From NCBI GenBank assembly GCA_016776605.1, contig JADHTB010000025.1:1-52197 (forward strand): 52,197 bases of DNA, given 5' to 3'. Under the pieces are notes generated by a model. The model was not told where the DNA came from. It saw only the letters and a list, made by a program, of their open reading frames with translations, and did no database searches. The stretch is from Alphaproteobacteria bacterium. GTDB taxonomy: Bacteria; Pseudomonadota; Alphaproteobacteria; GCA-2731375. Both the position numbers and the translations under genes were made by a program. Shown one piece after another: positions 7,552 through 15,773 of this stretch (positions are counted from its first letter, which is position 1; each line of letters starts with the position of its first letter).

Positions 7552-8592
7552 TTAAAAATCGCCGTCGCGGGCCTCGTAATGGGTTGGCTTATCATAATGC
7601 GGTTGGTCCCGTTCGATCCAGTCTACCGTCCAATCGATCATTCGTGCCAGGGGGACCTCCGGGTAGCCAAATAATTTCGACGCCAGCGAGGTATCGTTGT
7701 GCCAGCCCATGCCGCTTTCCTGGTTCTCGAATACCGGGGTCAGGCCAAAACGTTCAGCAAAAGTCTGGGCCAGGGCGCGCACGCTGACCTGCTCGGGCCC
7801 GCCCATGTTCAGTGGCCGAGTTGGGGTTTCGCAGTGACGCAGGGCGCGCAGGACCTGGGCGTTGACATCGCCTTGCCAGATCACGTTGGCATGTCCCGCC
7901 CGCAAATCGATGGGCTGACCGGTGTAAACCCAGTTGGCGATATCGAACAACACGCCGTAACGCAGATCAATGGCGTAGTTCAGGCGGATCAAGCGGCCCG
8001 GTGTGCCGAAACGGTGCGAAAAATATTGCAGGATCCGCTCGCGCCCGACGCAGGAATTGGCGTACTCGCCAATCGGCACCGGCGCTGTGTCCTCGTTCGA
8101 CAATGGGCCCATGACATCGGTAAACGGATAGACGCACAGGGTAGAAAAGGCGACGATCCGGGATTGGGCGAAGGCCTCGGCGACCAGGGCGGGGACGTGG
8201 GCGTTCATGGCCCAGGTGAAATGTTCATCACCACTGGTGCCGAACTTGCGCCCCGCCATATAGATCACGTTGGGCAGCTTTGGTAATGCGGCCACGGCTC
8301 CACGATCCAGCAGATCGCAGGCCAGGGTTTCCACGCCCCAATCTTCCAACCGCTGTTTGACCGCGTTATCCGAGAAACGGGCGACCCCGAGAATGCGCTT
8401 GTGGGGCGCGGCCCGCTTGGCCATGCGGGCCAGACAGGGGCCGACCTTGCCGCCGACGCCAAGGATGATGATGTCGCCGTCCAGAGCGGCCAGATCGTCG
8501 ATCAGGGCCTGACTGGGCCGTGACAAAAGATCTTCCAGCGCCGCTACATCCTCGATGCGGTCCGGCAACCCGGCGGATGTCAAAGGTGCCAT
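7552..8592 (-). CDS. NAD(P)-dependent epimerase/dehydratase-like protein (extended SDR)
   Basis: 346 residues. After about 40 extra N-terminal residues comes the nucleotide loop GVGGKVG (45-51), then VIYMAG (109-114), the STLCVYPF strand (150-157) and the position of the YxxxK pair, which here is Y177-A-N-S-C181: the Lys is replaced by Cys. The catalytic Tyr is kept, so either activity is altered or another residue supplies the Lys role. It sits 27 bases after the ATPase gene and 47 before the DapA-like gene, in a combined transport and catabolism operon. Substrate is unknown; a sugar acid derivative would fit the context. Confidence 0.82.
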   Translation of the reverse strand: MAPLTSAGLPDRIEDVAALEDLLSRPSQALIDDLAALDGDIIILGVGGKVGPCLARMAKRAAPHKRILGVARFSDNAVKQRLEDWGVETLACDLLDRGAVAALPKLPNVIYMAGRKFGTSGDEHFTWAMNAHVPALVAEAFAQSRIVAFSTLCVYPFTDVMGPLSNEDTAPVPIGEYANSCVGRERILQYFSHRFGTPGRLIRLNYAIDLRYGVLFDIANWVYTGQPIDLRAGHANVIWQGDVNAQVLRALRHCETPTRPLNMGGPEQVSVRALAQTFAERFGLTPVFENQESGMGWHNDTSLASKLFGYPEVPLARMIDWTVDWIERDQPHYDKPTHYEARDGDF

Positions 8593-8619
8593 GGGGCGCT
8601 TTCCAAATATTCAGTAATA

Positions 8620-9264
8620 CTACCCGGAAACGATGCTGCCGCGTTCGATCACGAAGGTCCGATCCAACAGGCCCGCAATATGTTTGTCGTTGGATTCTGC
8701 CACCAGAACCGATTCACCTTCGTCTTTCAGGCTTTTCATGATCTCGCTCATACGCTGGGCAAAGACCGGTGCGATCCCCTCGCTGGGTTCATCCAGCAGC
8801 AACAGATGCGTCCCCACCATCAGGGCGCGGGCAAAGGCGACAAATTTCTGCTGTCCGCCTGAAAGTTCCATTGCGCCGCGTTTTCTGAACTCGGCCACTT
8901 CCGGCATCAACTCGTAAATCCAGGCCAGACGGTCTTCCCAGTCTTCCATACCCGTGGCCCAGACCGGCACCAGAATATTTTCCTCCGCCGTCAGGGCCGG
9001 CACCAGCCGGCGATCCTCGGGCATGAAGCCGATGCCCATATGGGCCCGTTTGTGGGGGTGAATTTTCAACAAATCCTGATGCCCGAACATGGCTTCCCCG
9101 GCCTCGGCCTTCAGGGCGCCCATGATGGCGCGTAAGAAGGTGGTCTTGCCGGCGCCATTGCGCCCGATCAGACCACACATGGTGCCGGCGGGCACATCCA
9201 AGGCCAGGTCGCGCAGGATGGGGGTGGGACCGATATTAACGTCCAGACCGCTTACTTTAAGCAT
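8620..9264 (-). CDS. livF: ABC transporter ATP-binding protein, LivF type
   Basis: 214 residues, the short LivF length. Walker A GRNGAGKTT (34-42), signature LSGGQQ (134-139) and Walker B LLLLDEPSEG (about 154-163) are all present. As in the branched-chain amino acid family, it should pair with the LivG-type ATPase on the inner face of the membrane. Its start overlaps the end of the livG-type gene by 8 bases, showing tight coupling. The gene name reflects family membership; the substrate need not be leucine, given the DapA-like and epimerase-like genes downstream. Confidence 0.9.
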   Translation of the reverse strand: MLKVSGLDVNIGPTPILRDLALDVPAGTMCGLIGRNGAGKTTFLRAIMGALKAEAGEAMFGHQDLLKIHPHKRAHMGIGFMPEDRRLVPALTAEENILVPVWATGMEDWEDRLAWIYELMPEVAEFRKRGAMELSGGQQKFVAFARALMVGTHLLLLDEPSEGIAPVFAQRMSEIMKSLKDEGESVLVAESNDKHIAGLLDRTFVIERGSIVSG

Positions 9265-10057
9265 TGTCGGCGCCCCCCTGTCTAGCCGCGGCTTCCGTCC
9301 GGGTTCGGTGGTATTCCTCGCCGATTACGAACTCCCTAACGCCGGGATCGACCAGCGCCTCCGCCGTTGGGGCATCGCAGATGATCTGGCCCTGATAGAA
9401 GGCCAGTACCCGGCTGACATAGCGTTCGACAATTTCCATATCATGTTCGATGAACAACACTGTTGTCTTGTCCTCGGCCAGGGCCTCCATGATGATATCC
9501 ATCAGGCCGAATTTTTCCTCGGCCGAGATACCTGACGTTGGCTCGTCCAACATCAGAATGGTCGGCTTGCTGACCGCCGCCATGGCGATGTCCAGCAACT
9601 TGCGGATACCTTGAGGCAGGGTCGAGGAGACAGCATTGCGATAATCAGCAATTTTATAGCGCTCTAGATGACTATCGACCCGCGCCGCGCGCTCGTCATT
9701 GTAAAGCGGCGCGAGCAGTCCCATGCCCGTTTCCTCGGTGATGGCGTAGGCCATCAAAAGATTGTCGAATACGGATTCCGAGGCGAAGACCTGGGGCACC
9801 TGGAAGGAGCGTGATATGCCCAGGACGGTAATATCACGGGGCGGCAGGCCCATGATATTTCGGCCGGCGAACTCAATCTGGCCTGAAGTCGGCTTCAGAT
9901 AGCCCGTGACCATATTGACGAAAGTGGTCTTGCCGGCGCCGTTGGCGCCGATAATGCCGATGATTTCATGCTCATTGACGGTGACATTGATGTCCTTGGC
10001 GGCGACGACGGCGCCAAAGCTCTTTTGCAGGTCGCGAACCTCTAAAACTGCGGTCAT
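9257..10057 (-). CDS. livG: ABC transporter ATP-binding protein, LivG type
   Basis: 266 residues with Walker A GANGAGKTT (37-45) and Walker B ILMLDEPTSG. The signature segment reads LPQGIRK instead of the usual LSxGQ/E, a departure in the first positions that is still seen within parts of this family. The C-terminal extension expected of LivG is short. It lies 7 bases after the permease gene and overlaps livF by 8 bases. Together with LivF it should power the LivHM channel. Confidence 0.88.
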   Translation of the reverse strand: MTAVLEVRDLQKSFGAVVAAKDINVTVNEHEIIGIIGANGAGKTTFVNMVTGYLKPTSGQIEFAGRNIMGLPPRDITVLGISRSFQVPQVFASESVFDNLLMAYAITEETGMGLLAPLYNDERAARVDSHLERYKIADYRNAVSSTLPQGIRKLLDIAMAAVSKPTILMLDEPTSGISAEEKFGLMDIIMEALAEDKTTVLFIEHDMEIVERYVSRVLAFYQGQIICDAPTAEALVDPGVREFVIGEEYHRTRTEAAARQGGADNA

Positions 10058-10064
10058 GACGGCA

Positions 10065-11009
10065 TCACCCTTCGGACTTGCGTAGACGGTCCACCAGGGA
10101 CCAGATGCCGTTGGGCAGGAACATAATAATCGCCAACAGACTGCCGCCCAGGATCAACTGCCAGAATAGTGGTGCGTACTCAAAGGCGTAGGTGCGGATC
10201 AACTCAAACACAAAGGCGCCGATAAAGGTCGCCGCCACGTTGCCGATGCCGCTGAGGATGGTGATGAAGACGAATTCGCCCGATACATTCCAGTTGGCCA
10301 TGGAATCGGGATCAACCTGTCCGATCGCCAGCGCCATGATGGCGCCGCCGAAGCCGGCCACTAGGCCCGAAAAGACGTATTTGACATGGATCACCTTTTC
10401 GGCCGAATAGCCGAGATATTCGACCCGGATTTCGTTCTCCCGCACCGCCATGCTCATGCCGCCCAAGGTGGTTTTCAGATACAAATGGACGCCGACGGTG
10501 ACGATATAGGTAAAGAACAGGGTAAAGAGGAACAGGGTCGTCTGCACCGCTTCTCCTTCCGGCGCATAGCCTAGGAAGGTTGGCGCCAGAACCGAAAAGC
10601 CATCGGTGCTGCCCAGCTCTTCGGTCTTTACGATGACGCCGTACAGGATCATGGAAAAGGCCATGTTCAACAGGGCAAAAAAGATGCCTCGATAACGGCG
10701 CAGCAAAAAACCCAGCAGGTAGGCCAGAATGCCGGATGCCAAGGTGCCGGCGAAGACCAGGAAAAATGCGTCGTGATAGCCGACCAAGGTCAACATAGCC
10801 GCCGCATAGGCGCCAATGCCGAAATAGAGCGCGTGGCCAAATGAAACCAAACCGGTGCGCCACAGCACCAGCAGGCCCAGGGCGACGGCGCCACGGGCCA
10901 GGCTTTGCAGCCCCATGAAACGCACCCATTCGGCCATGAAGAAATCGGCGAACAGCAATACCAGAAACGCGATGGAAAGGCCGACGACGGTCTTGTCTAA
11001 ATACCGCAT
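10065..11009 (-). CDS. livM: ABC transporter permease, LivM type
   Basis: 314 residues, strongly hydrophobic with about eight or nine membrane segments. The family hallmark G-rich segment FGHALYFGIGAYAAAML is near residues 58-74, and the cytoplasmic coupling loop (STLGGMSMAVRENEIRVEYLGY-like) follows around 180-205, with RENE contacting the ATPases. Its start overlaps the stop of the LivH gene by one base. It forms the inner-membrane channel with LivH. Confidence 0.9.
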   Translation of the reverse strand: MRYLDKTVVGLSIAFLVLLFADFFMAEWVRFMGLQSLARGAVALGLLVLWRTGLVSFGHALYFGIGAYAAAMLTLVGYHDAFFLVFAGTLASGILAYLLGFLLRRYRGIFFALLNMAFSMILYGVIVKTEELGSTDGFSVLAPTFLGYAPEGEAVQTTLFLFTLFFTYIVTVGVHLYLKTTLGGMSMAVRENEIRVEYLGYSAEKVIHVKYVFSGLVAGFGGAIMALAIGQVDPDSMANWNVSGEFVFITILSGIGNVAATFIGAFVFELIRTYAFEYAPLFWQLILGGSLLAIIMFLPNGIWSLVDRLRKSEG

Positions 11010-11905
11010 CAGATTTTCCTGGCCTGGGCTGGCGCGAACAGGCCTTCGGGCCGGATCGCCAATACGAGGGCCATGATGGCGTAAATTACGAACAGCTCGA
11101 TCTCCGGGAATTTATGCACCGCGGCGGCCCGCGAGATGCCCACCAGCAGGGCGCCGATCATGGCGCCGGGTATGGATCCCATGCCGCCGATTACGACCAC
11201 GGCAAAGGCCAGGACGATAACTTCAACCCCGATGCCCGGCGAGACCGAGATCGTTGGCGCGATATACGCACCGCCAAGGGCCCCCATGATGGCGCCGATG
11301 ATGAAGGTGACCAAGAAAACCATGGTGACGTTAATTCCCATGGCTTGGCTCACTTCGCGGTCAAAGATAACCGCCAGCAACAATTTGCCCCATTTGGTCT
11401 TGGTCAGGCCGAGCCAAAGGCCCAGGCCCACGACAACGGCCAAGGCAATCAGGGTCAAATTGTAGGTAGCGAAAGTCATCTCCGCGATATCAACGGATCC
11501 CAGCAGGGACATGGGCTGGTAGGCGAAATAAGGATCGGTGCCCCAGATCATCAGCAGGACATCTTCCAGCACCAGGAACATGGCAAAGGTAGCCAGCACG
11601 ATAATATGCTCGTCCCGGTGATAGAGGAACCGCAGCAGGCCCCGCTCCAGGACGATGCCGAAAAACACGCCAACAATAAGCGCAGCCGCGAATATCGCCA
11701 GAAAACCACCGAATTCCGGCCAATCGGTTTCATAATAAGCGCCGATCAGTGTGGCCGACATATAGGCGCCAAAGGCATAAAACGATCCGTGAGTCACGTT
11801 CAGGATCTTCATCACACCAAATATCACCGTCAAACCAACGGCAACCATGAACAGGTATGATGAAAAGACCAATCCGTCGACCAGGATGACGATCAACTCT
11901 TGCAC
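11009..11905 (-). CDS. livH: ABC transporter permease, LivH type
   Basis: 298 residues with about eight membrane helices and the LivH hallmark GLTVIFGVMKILNVTHGSFY (23-42) near the N-terminus. A coupling region with FDREVSQAMGIN lies around 183-194. It is separated from the upstream binding-protein gene by 80 bases that contain a strong intrinsic terminator (separate entry), so permease and ATPase genes are probably expressed at lower level than the binding protein. Confidence 0.9.
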   Translation of the reverse strand: MQELIVILVDGLVFSSYLFMVAVGLTVIFGVMKILNVTHGSFYAFGAYMSATLIGAYYETDWPEFGGFLAIFAAALIVGVFFGIVLERGLLRFLYHRDEHIIVLATFAMFLVLEDVLLMIWGTDPYFAYQPMSLLGSVDIAEMTFATYNLTLIALAVVVGLGLWLGLTKTKWGKLLLAVIFDREVSQAMGINVTMVFLVTFIIGAIMGALGGAYIAPTISVSPGIGVEVIVLAFAVVVIGGMGSIPGAMIGALLVGISRAAAVHKFPEIELFVIYAIMALVLAIRPEGLFAPAQARKI

Positions 11906-11929
11906 AATAGACTCGCTATCTTGGAAATA

Positions 11930-11973
11930 TCAAAAACGAAAAATTCCGGGGGCGCCACCCTTGGCGCCCCCGG
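11930..11973 (-). terminator. Rho-independent terminator after the binding-protein gene
   Basis: Perfect 11-bp stem (CCGGGGGCGCC at 11946-11956, GGCGCCCCCGG at 11963-11973) with a 6-base loop. On the minus strand it is followed by AATTTTTCGTTTTTG, a T-rich run. It sits between the substrate-binding gene and livH, where it would attenuate read-through. Confidence 0.85.
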
Positions 11974-11985
11974 TATCTTACAATG

Positions 11986-13314
11986 CTAGCACTTAGCGCC
12001 CTTCATGCCGCCTTTCAGCCATTCCGTGCCATTAATGCCCTGCGGCGGCATCACACAGTCAGGCCCAAATTCGGTGACTTTCGTCATGATGGGGCCACCC
12101 GCTTCCTTGTCCCACTCCAAGACGCCGATCATGTGCTTGGTAGCGGCCTGATGGCCGTTCGAGCGGTTCATGTGGACCTTGGCGGCGATACCCTGGTAGG
12201 TCGCACCCTCCAGCGCGGCAATAACCTGATCCTTGCTGGGGAACTTGCCGCCATTGGCCGCGGCTGCCTTGTCGTAGGCAAACTTGGCCGCCAGGACGCC
12301 CTGGGCGGCCTGATAGGAACCACCAACCGGTAGCGTCGAATAGCGGTCGCTGTAGACCTTGCGGAACCAGTTATTCAAAGGCGTGTCCACATTGGCGGCA
12401 AAGATGCCATAGGGGCCACGGGCTCCGATGATGGCGCCGATGGGGGCCTTTTTGCCAAGCCGGTATACAGAGGTATCAGCAACCGAGAACAGCAGCTTTT
12501 TCTTGCGGAACAGGCCACGGGCCGCACCCTGGAAGATGAAGGCTTCCAGATCGCCACCCCAAAGGCTGGAATGCACCAGAGGCTCTTTCGAGAGCATCAG
12601 GGCCGAGATTTCCGTGCCGTATTGGCCGGAGAAGATTTTTGGCCATTGCGCTTTATCCGAAGCCGGGACAGATGGCATCAGTTGTTTCATGGCCAAATCG
12701 AAATCGCGCCAGGAATCCTGGCCCCAGGCGTAGTTCTGGTTGATCCCGGTATAGCCCTTGACGTCAGGCAGGTTCGCCTTGACGTAATGCGCCTCGGCCA
12801 CGCCATCGGCCGTCGCATGGCCCATGGTGCGGAAGACGTACTTCGGATTGGTATTGATCTCTTCAAAAATCCGCGGTGTGCCGCAAATCGGGAAGATGGT
12901 CAGCATCTTCAATTCTTCGGCCACCGGGGTGATTGCCGCGCAGGTGCCCGAAGAGATATAGCCGACGAAAAGATCGACCCCCTGCTTCTGCACTTTGTTG
13001 CGGAATTCAGCGACCTGTTTCACGCCGCCACCGGACTCGTCATAGATCAAAGCCTTGATCTGACGGCCGGCCAGGCCCTTGCCGCTTTTATCGTAAGGCG
13101 CGGGCAGGGTGCCTTTGTTGATCGCCTCGATAATGACTTCGGCGCCGTTGCGTGCCGGTACGCCAAAGGCCGGGGCGCCGGCCCCGGTCAGAAATGTCGG
13201 TACCGCCATGACCACCGTTTCGGCGGCATTGGCCGCGCCCGCGGAAAAGCCGATGGCGGCGGCTAAACCCGTCGCCAATAGCGCGGCTCTAGCGGGCTTG
13301 TTGGTAAAGTTCAT
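11986..13314 (-). CDS. Periplasmic substrate-binding protein of a branched-chain-type ABC transporter
   Basis: 442 residues. A Sec signal peptide with Lys/Arg, a hydrophobic core and an ANA/AET cleavage site covers residues 1-30. The mature protein is a type I periplasmic binding protein fold (Peripla_BP_6): TGAGAPAFGVPARNGAEVIIEAIN near the start, IYDESGGGVKQ, and FVGYISSGTCAAITPVAEE. At 442 residues it is larger than leucine-binding LivJ (about 365). The ATG at 13314 is chosen because it starts the signal peptide; upstream in-frame codons give an implausible leader. It is first in the minus-strand transporter operon. Ligand unknown. Confidence 0.88.
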   Translation of the reverse strand: MNFTNKPARAALLATGLAAAIGFSAGAANAAETVVMAVPTFLTGAGAPAFGVPARNGAEVIIEAINKGTLPAPYDKSGKGLAGRQIKALIYDESGGGVKQVAEFRNKVQKQGVDLFVGYISSGTCAAITPVAEELKMLTIFPICGTPRIFEEINTNPKYVFRTMGHATADGVAEAHYVKANLPDVKGYTGINQNYAWGQDSWRDFDLAMKQLMPSVPASDKAQWPKIFSGQYGTEISALMLSKEPLVHSSLWGGDLEAFIFQGAARGLFRKKKLLFSVADTSVYRLGKKAPIGAIIGARGPYGIFAANVDTPLNNWFRKVYSDRYSTLPVGGSYQAAQGVLAAKFAYDKAAAANGGKFPSKDQVIAALEGATYQGIAAKVHMNRSNGHQAATKHMIGVLEWDKEAGGPIMTKVTEFGPDCVMPPQGINGTEWLKGGMKGAKC

Positions 13315-13499
13315 CACATTAGTTCTCCCTGTTGTGTTGCCGGACCCATGCTCTATTTGCCTCACCCCCCGGAAAGGCAGGTGTCGAATTCAGATAGGCA
13401 CGCAGAAAATAAACATTAGCAAGGCCTGTAAATATCGACTAAGTCTATATTTCACAAAAACCTCACCTTTGCCAAGGCCGATCAAGGCATATCGTGCCT

Positions 13500-14339
13500 T
13501 TAGTCCCCTGACAAGCGCCGCGACGCCAGAAATTCCTGAAACGAGCCCGCCGTCCCTGCCTCAATCGCCGCGCCATAGGCCAGATTTAGGCGGCGTTTTT
13601 CGGCAAAAGCGCATTTTATGGCGGTCTCCTGATGCGCGGGGATGGCCAAGCGGCCGTCCGTCAGCATTGCCAAAATCTGGCCATAGGCGGCCTCGGCCCG
13701 TTGCCAGGAACGGGGGGCGTTGGTGGCGCTGTCCGGGCGCTGGATATAATGGGTCAGGGGTTGGGGCAGCAGGGTCATGGCGCCGGCGCGGGCAATGACT
13801 TCCATGTTGAAGACCACATCCTCGGCAAAGCGCAGATCCGGGCGATAGCCGGCCCCGGCCAGATCCCGCCGCAACAGCGGGAAATGCGGTACGCCGCTGT
13901 TCATCATGGTCAAGGCATCAATATCGCGAGGCGTGGCGCTGACCGGATAGGCGGTTCCGATTATCTTGCCATTGGGATGAACGGCACGGGTATTGTCGCA
14001 GGCCAGTCCCGATTCCCTGGCCAGGGGGAGCAGAGCCGATAGTTTTTCCGGTAGCCAGGTATCGTCAGCATCCAGGATCGACAGATAGTCACCCCGCGCC
14101 ATGGCCAGGGCACGGTTCCGCGCGGCCGAGGGACCAGAGCCAACGGCGGGTGTCGCCACCATGCGAAGGCGTGGGTCGTCAATGCCATTGGCGCGGCACA
14201 GGGCCAGATAGTCGGCGCCGCAATCGGAGGCAATAATCAGTTCCCAGTTTTGATGTTGCTGCTCAAGGACACTGGCGATCGCTGCTGGAATGGTCGCCTC
14301 CGCCTTGTAGGCGGCCATCAGTATGGAAATCAAAACCAT
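13500..14339 (-). CDS. Family 2 glycosyltransferase
   Basis: 279 residues of GT-A fold: start VLISILMAAYKAEATIPAA, IIASDCGAD, then GPSAARNRALAMARGDYLSILDADDTWLP with the DxD metal motif (DAD) around residues 93-95. It should transfer a sugar from a nucleotide-sugar donor to a surface glycan or lipid. No polysaccharide cluster surrounds it: it stands alone between the transporter operon and a small plus-strand gene. Donor and acceptor cannot be inferred. Confidence 0.85.
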   Translation of the reverse strand: MVLISILMAAYKAEATIPAAIASVLEQQHQNWELIIASDCGADYLALCRANGIDDPRLRMVATPAVGSGPSAARNRALAMARGDYLSILDADDTWLPEKLSALLPLARESGLACDNTRAVHPNGKIIGTAYPVSATPRDIDALTMMNSGVPHFPLLRRDLAGAGYRPDLRFAEDVVFNMEVIARAGAMTLLPQPLTHYIQRPDSATNAPRSWQRAEAAYGQILAMLTDGRLAIPAHQETAIKCAFAEKRRLNLAYGAAIEAGTAGSFQEFLASRRLSGD

Positions 14340-14350
14340 GACGTCCCGCT

Positions 14351-14378
14351 TTGCGCTGGCATTGGGCTGGCGTATAAT
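14351..14378 (+). promoter_or_regulatory. Promoter for a leaderless small gene
   Basis: TTGCGC (14351-14356), 16 bases, then a perfect TATAAT (14373-14378). The expected transcription start, about 7 bases after the -10, coincides with the A of the ATG at 14385. Confidence 0.55.
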
Positions 14379-14384
14379 GAGCCT

Positions 14385-14567
14385 ATGGAAAACAATGTGG
14401 TAGACAACAGGATCGCAAATTTAGTCACCATTGGCGGCGGGCTGCTGTTTGGTGGGATTTTGCTGGCCGCATGGACCGGGGCGTTGACACCGGTCTGGTT
14501 CTTTTTCCTGGATGGTTTGATACAGCATTTCATCTCGATGCAAGAGGCCCGGTTTAGCTGCTTTTAG
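14385..14567 (+). CDS. Small single-span membrane protein, probably leaderless
   Basis: 60 residues with a hydrophilic start (MENNVVDNRIAN) followed by one long hydrophobic stretch from about residue 13 to 46. No family is recognised. The ATG lies 7 bases after a perfect TATAAT, so the mRNA would have no leader and no Shine-Dalgarno site. The last 14 bases overlap the end of the convergent DUF423 gene. The reasons to believe it are the promoter position and the membrane character; it could still be a chance frame. Confidence 0.45.
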   Translation: MENNVVDNRIANLVTIGGGLLFGGILLAAWTGALTPVWFFFLDGLIQHFISMQEARFSCF

Positions 14568-14979
14568 ACGTGCCGCGGCGCCAGCCGTAAGTTGCCAGGG
14601 CCAGCCAGCCAGCCATGAAGGACAGGCCGCCCAGGGGCACCAGCCAGCCAAAAATGCCTATTCCCGTGAACGATAGCAGATAAAGACCACCGCAGAACAA
14701 CAGGCTGCCCAGGGCGAAGCCATAGGCCGCGATCCGCAACCATATTGATGGCCCCCCGGCGGCCGGCGCCGATAATGCCGCCGTGCCCAACAGGACGAGG
14801 GCGTGCCAGATCTGATAGCGCACGGCGGTTTGAACACGTTCCATATCCGCCGCCGCCAGCCAGTCTTTCAGATCATGGGCCGCACCCGCGGCAATGAATA
14901 TTGCCCCGGCGGCAGAGATGCCGGCAAAGATAATCGGCCAGTTCGCCCCGCTGGGTTTCTCGACGCTGGGTTTTATCAT
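14554..14979 (-). CDS. DUF423 family inner-membrane protein (YgdD-like)
   Basis: 141 residues with four hydrophobic helices. The family signatures are visible: AAGAAHDLKDWL in place of the usual GAFGAHALK, ERVQTAVRYQIWHALVLL, LLFCGGLYLLSFTG and PLGGLSFMAGWLALA. Function in the family is not established. The gene overlaps the SDR gene upstream by the 4 bases ATGA (14976-14979), so the two are translationally coupled. Confidence 0.88.
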   Translation of the reverse strand: MIKPSVEKPSGANWPIIFAGISAAGAIFIAAGAAHDLKDWLAAADMERVQTAVRYQIWHALVLLGTAALSAPAAGGPSIWLRIAAYGFALGSLLFCGGLYLLSFTGIGIFGWLVPLGGLSFMAGWLALATYGWRRGTSKSS

Positions 14980-15698
14980 GGCAGGGGCTCGTAGACGGCA
15001 TTGATGGGCACCGTGGCGACCGAGGCGTTATTGGGCATGGCCAGAATTAAGGCGACCACATCTGCAATGGTTTCCGGCTGGGTCACCTCCTCGCGGCCCA
15101 ATCCGCCCATTTGCGGCATCATATCCGTGTTGACCGGTCCAGGCGCCACCGCCGTTACCCGGATGCCGTCATCCCAGAGCAGGGAACGGGCCGCCGAACT
15201 CAATCCCATGGCCGCGAATTTAGAGATCGCGTAACCGGGGGAAACCCGCTTGTAACGGATGCCGGCGAGGGAGGTAATATTGACGATGCGGCCGCTGCCC
15301 GAGGCCCGCAAATGCGGCAGGGCGGCCCGGATCAGGCGATAGGGCGCTTTCAGGTTGACCTCCAGCATATGGTCCAGTTTTGCCTCGTCCCCGTCCTCGA
15401 AACCAAAGGGTGCGGCGGCACCCGCATTGTTGATCAAGCCGTCTATGCGGCCAAACTTCGCCATCGTGGCATCGGCCCAGGCCTGGGGCGATTCGGGATC
15501 AAGCGCATCGAATGGCTGGCACAGGCAGTCATCACCCTGTTGTTCCGCCATGCTCTGCGGCGAACGGGCCCCAAGGCTGAGGCGATAACCGTCCTGGCGT
15601 AACCGTGTGGCGATAGCCGCGCCAATGCCCCGATTGGCCCCGGAAAGCATGATGACGCGGTCTTTCGGATCCAGTCGGCCTGGGCTGCTCGCGGTCAT
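14976..15698 (-). CDS. Short-chain dehydrogenase/reductase
   Basis: 240 residues with a classical SDR layout: nucleotide loop SGANRGIG (about 19-26), NNAG (about 90-93), catalytic Ser in IVNITSLAG and YAISK (Tyr and Lys spaced by three). The N-terminal residues 1-12 are extra. It should oxidise or reduce an alcohol or ketone using NAD(P). It overlaps the DUF423 gene by ATGA and is divergent from pyrB, with 75 bases between starts. Substrate unknown. Confidence 0.88.
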   Translation of the reverse strand: MTASSPGRLDPKDRVIMLSGANRGIGAAIATRLRQDGYRLSLGARSPQSMAEQQGDDCLCQPFDALDPESPQAWADATMAKFGRIDGLINNAGAAAPFGFEDGDEAKLDHMLEVNLKAPYRLIRAALPHLRASGSGRIVNITSLAGIRYKRVSPGYAISKFAAMGLSSAARSLLWDDGIRVTAVAPGPVNTDMMPQMGGLGREEVTQPETIADVVALILAMPNNASVATVPINAVYEPLP

Positions 15699-15733
15699 TT
15701 TGAGGCTCCCTCGCTGTTTCGTTACGGTTTGTA

Positions 15734-15762
15734 TTGCACCTCGGTGCCGACAATCCTATAAG
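15734..15762 (+). promoter_or_regulatory. Promoter of the pyrB-pyrC-plsY operon
   Basis: TTGCAC (15734-15739), 17 bases, TATAAG (15757-15762). The predicted start is near 15769, only about 5 bases before the pyrB ATG at 15774, with no Shine-Dalgarno sequence in between, so the message should be nearly leaderless. Confidence 0.6.
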
Positions 15763-15773
15763 ATTGCGTTTTA

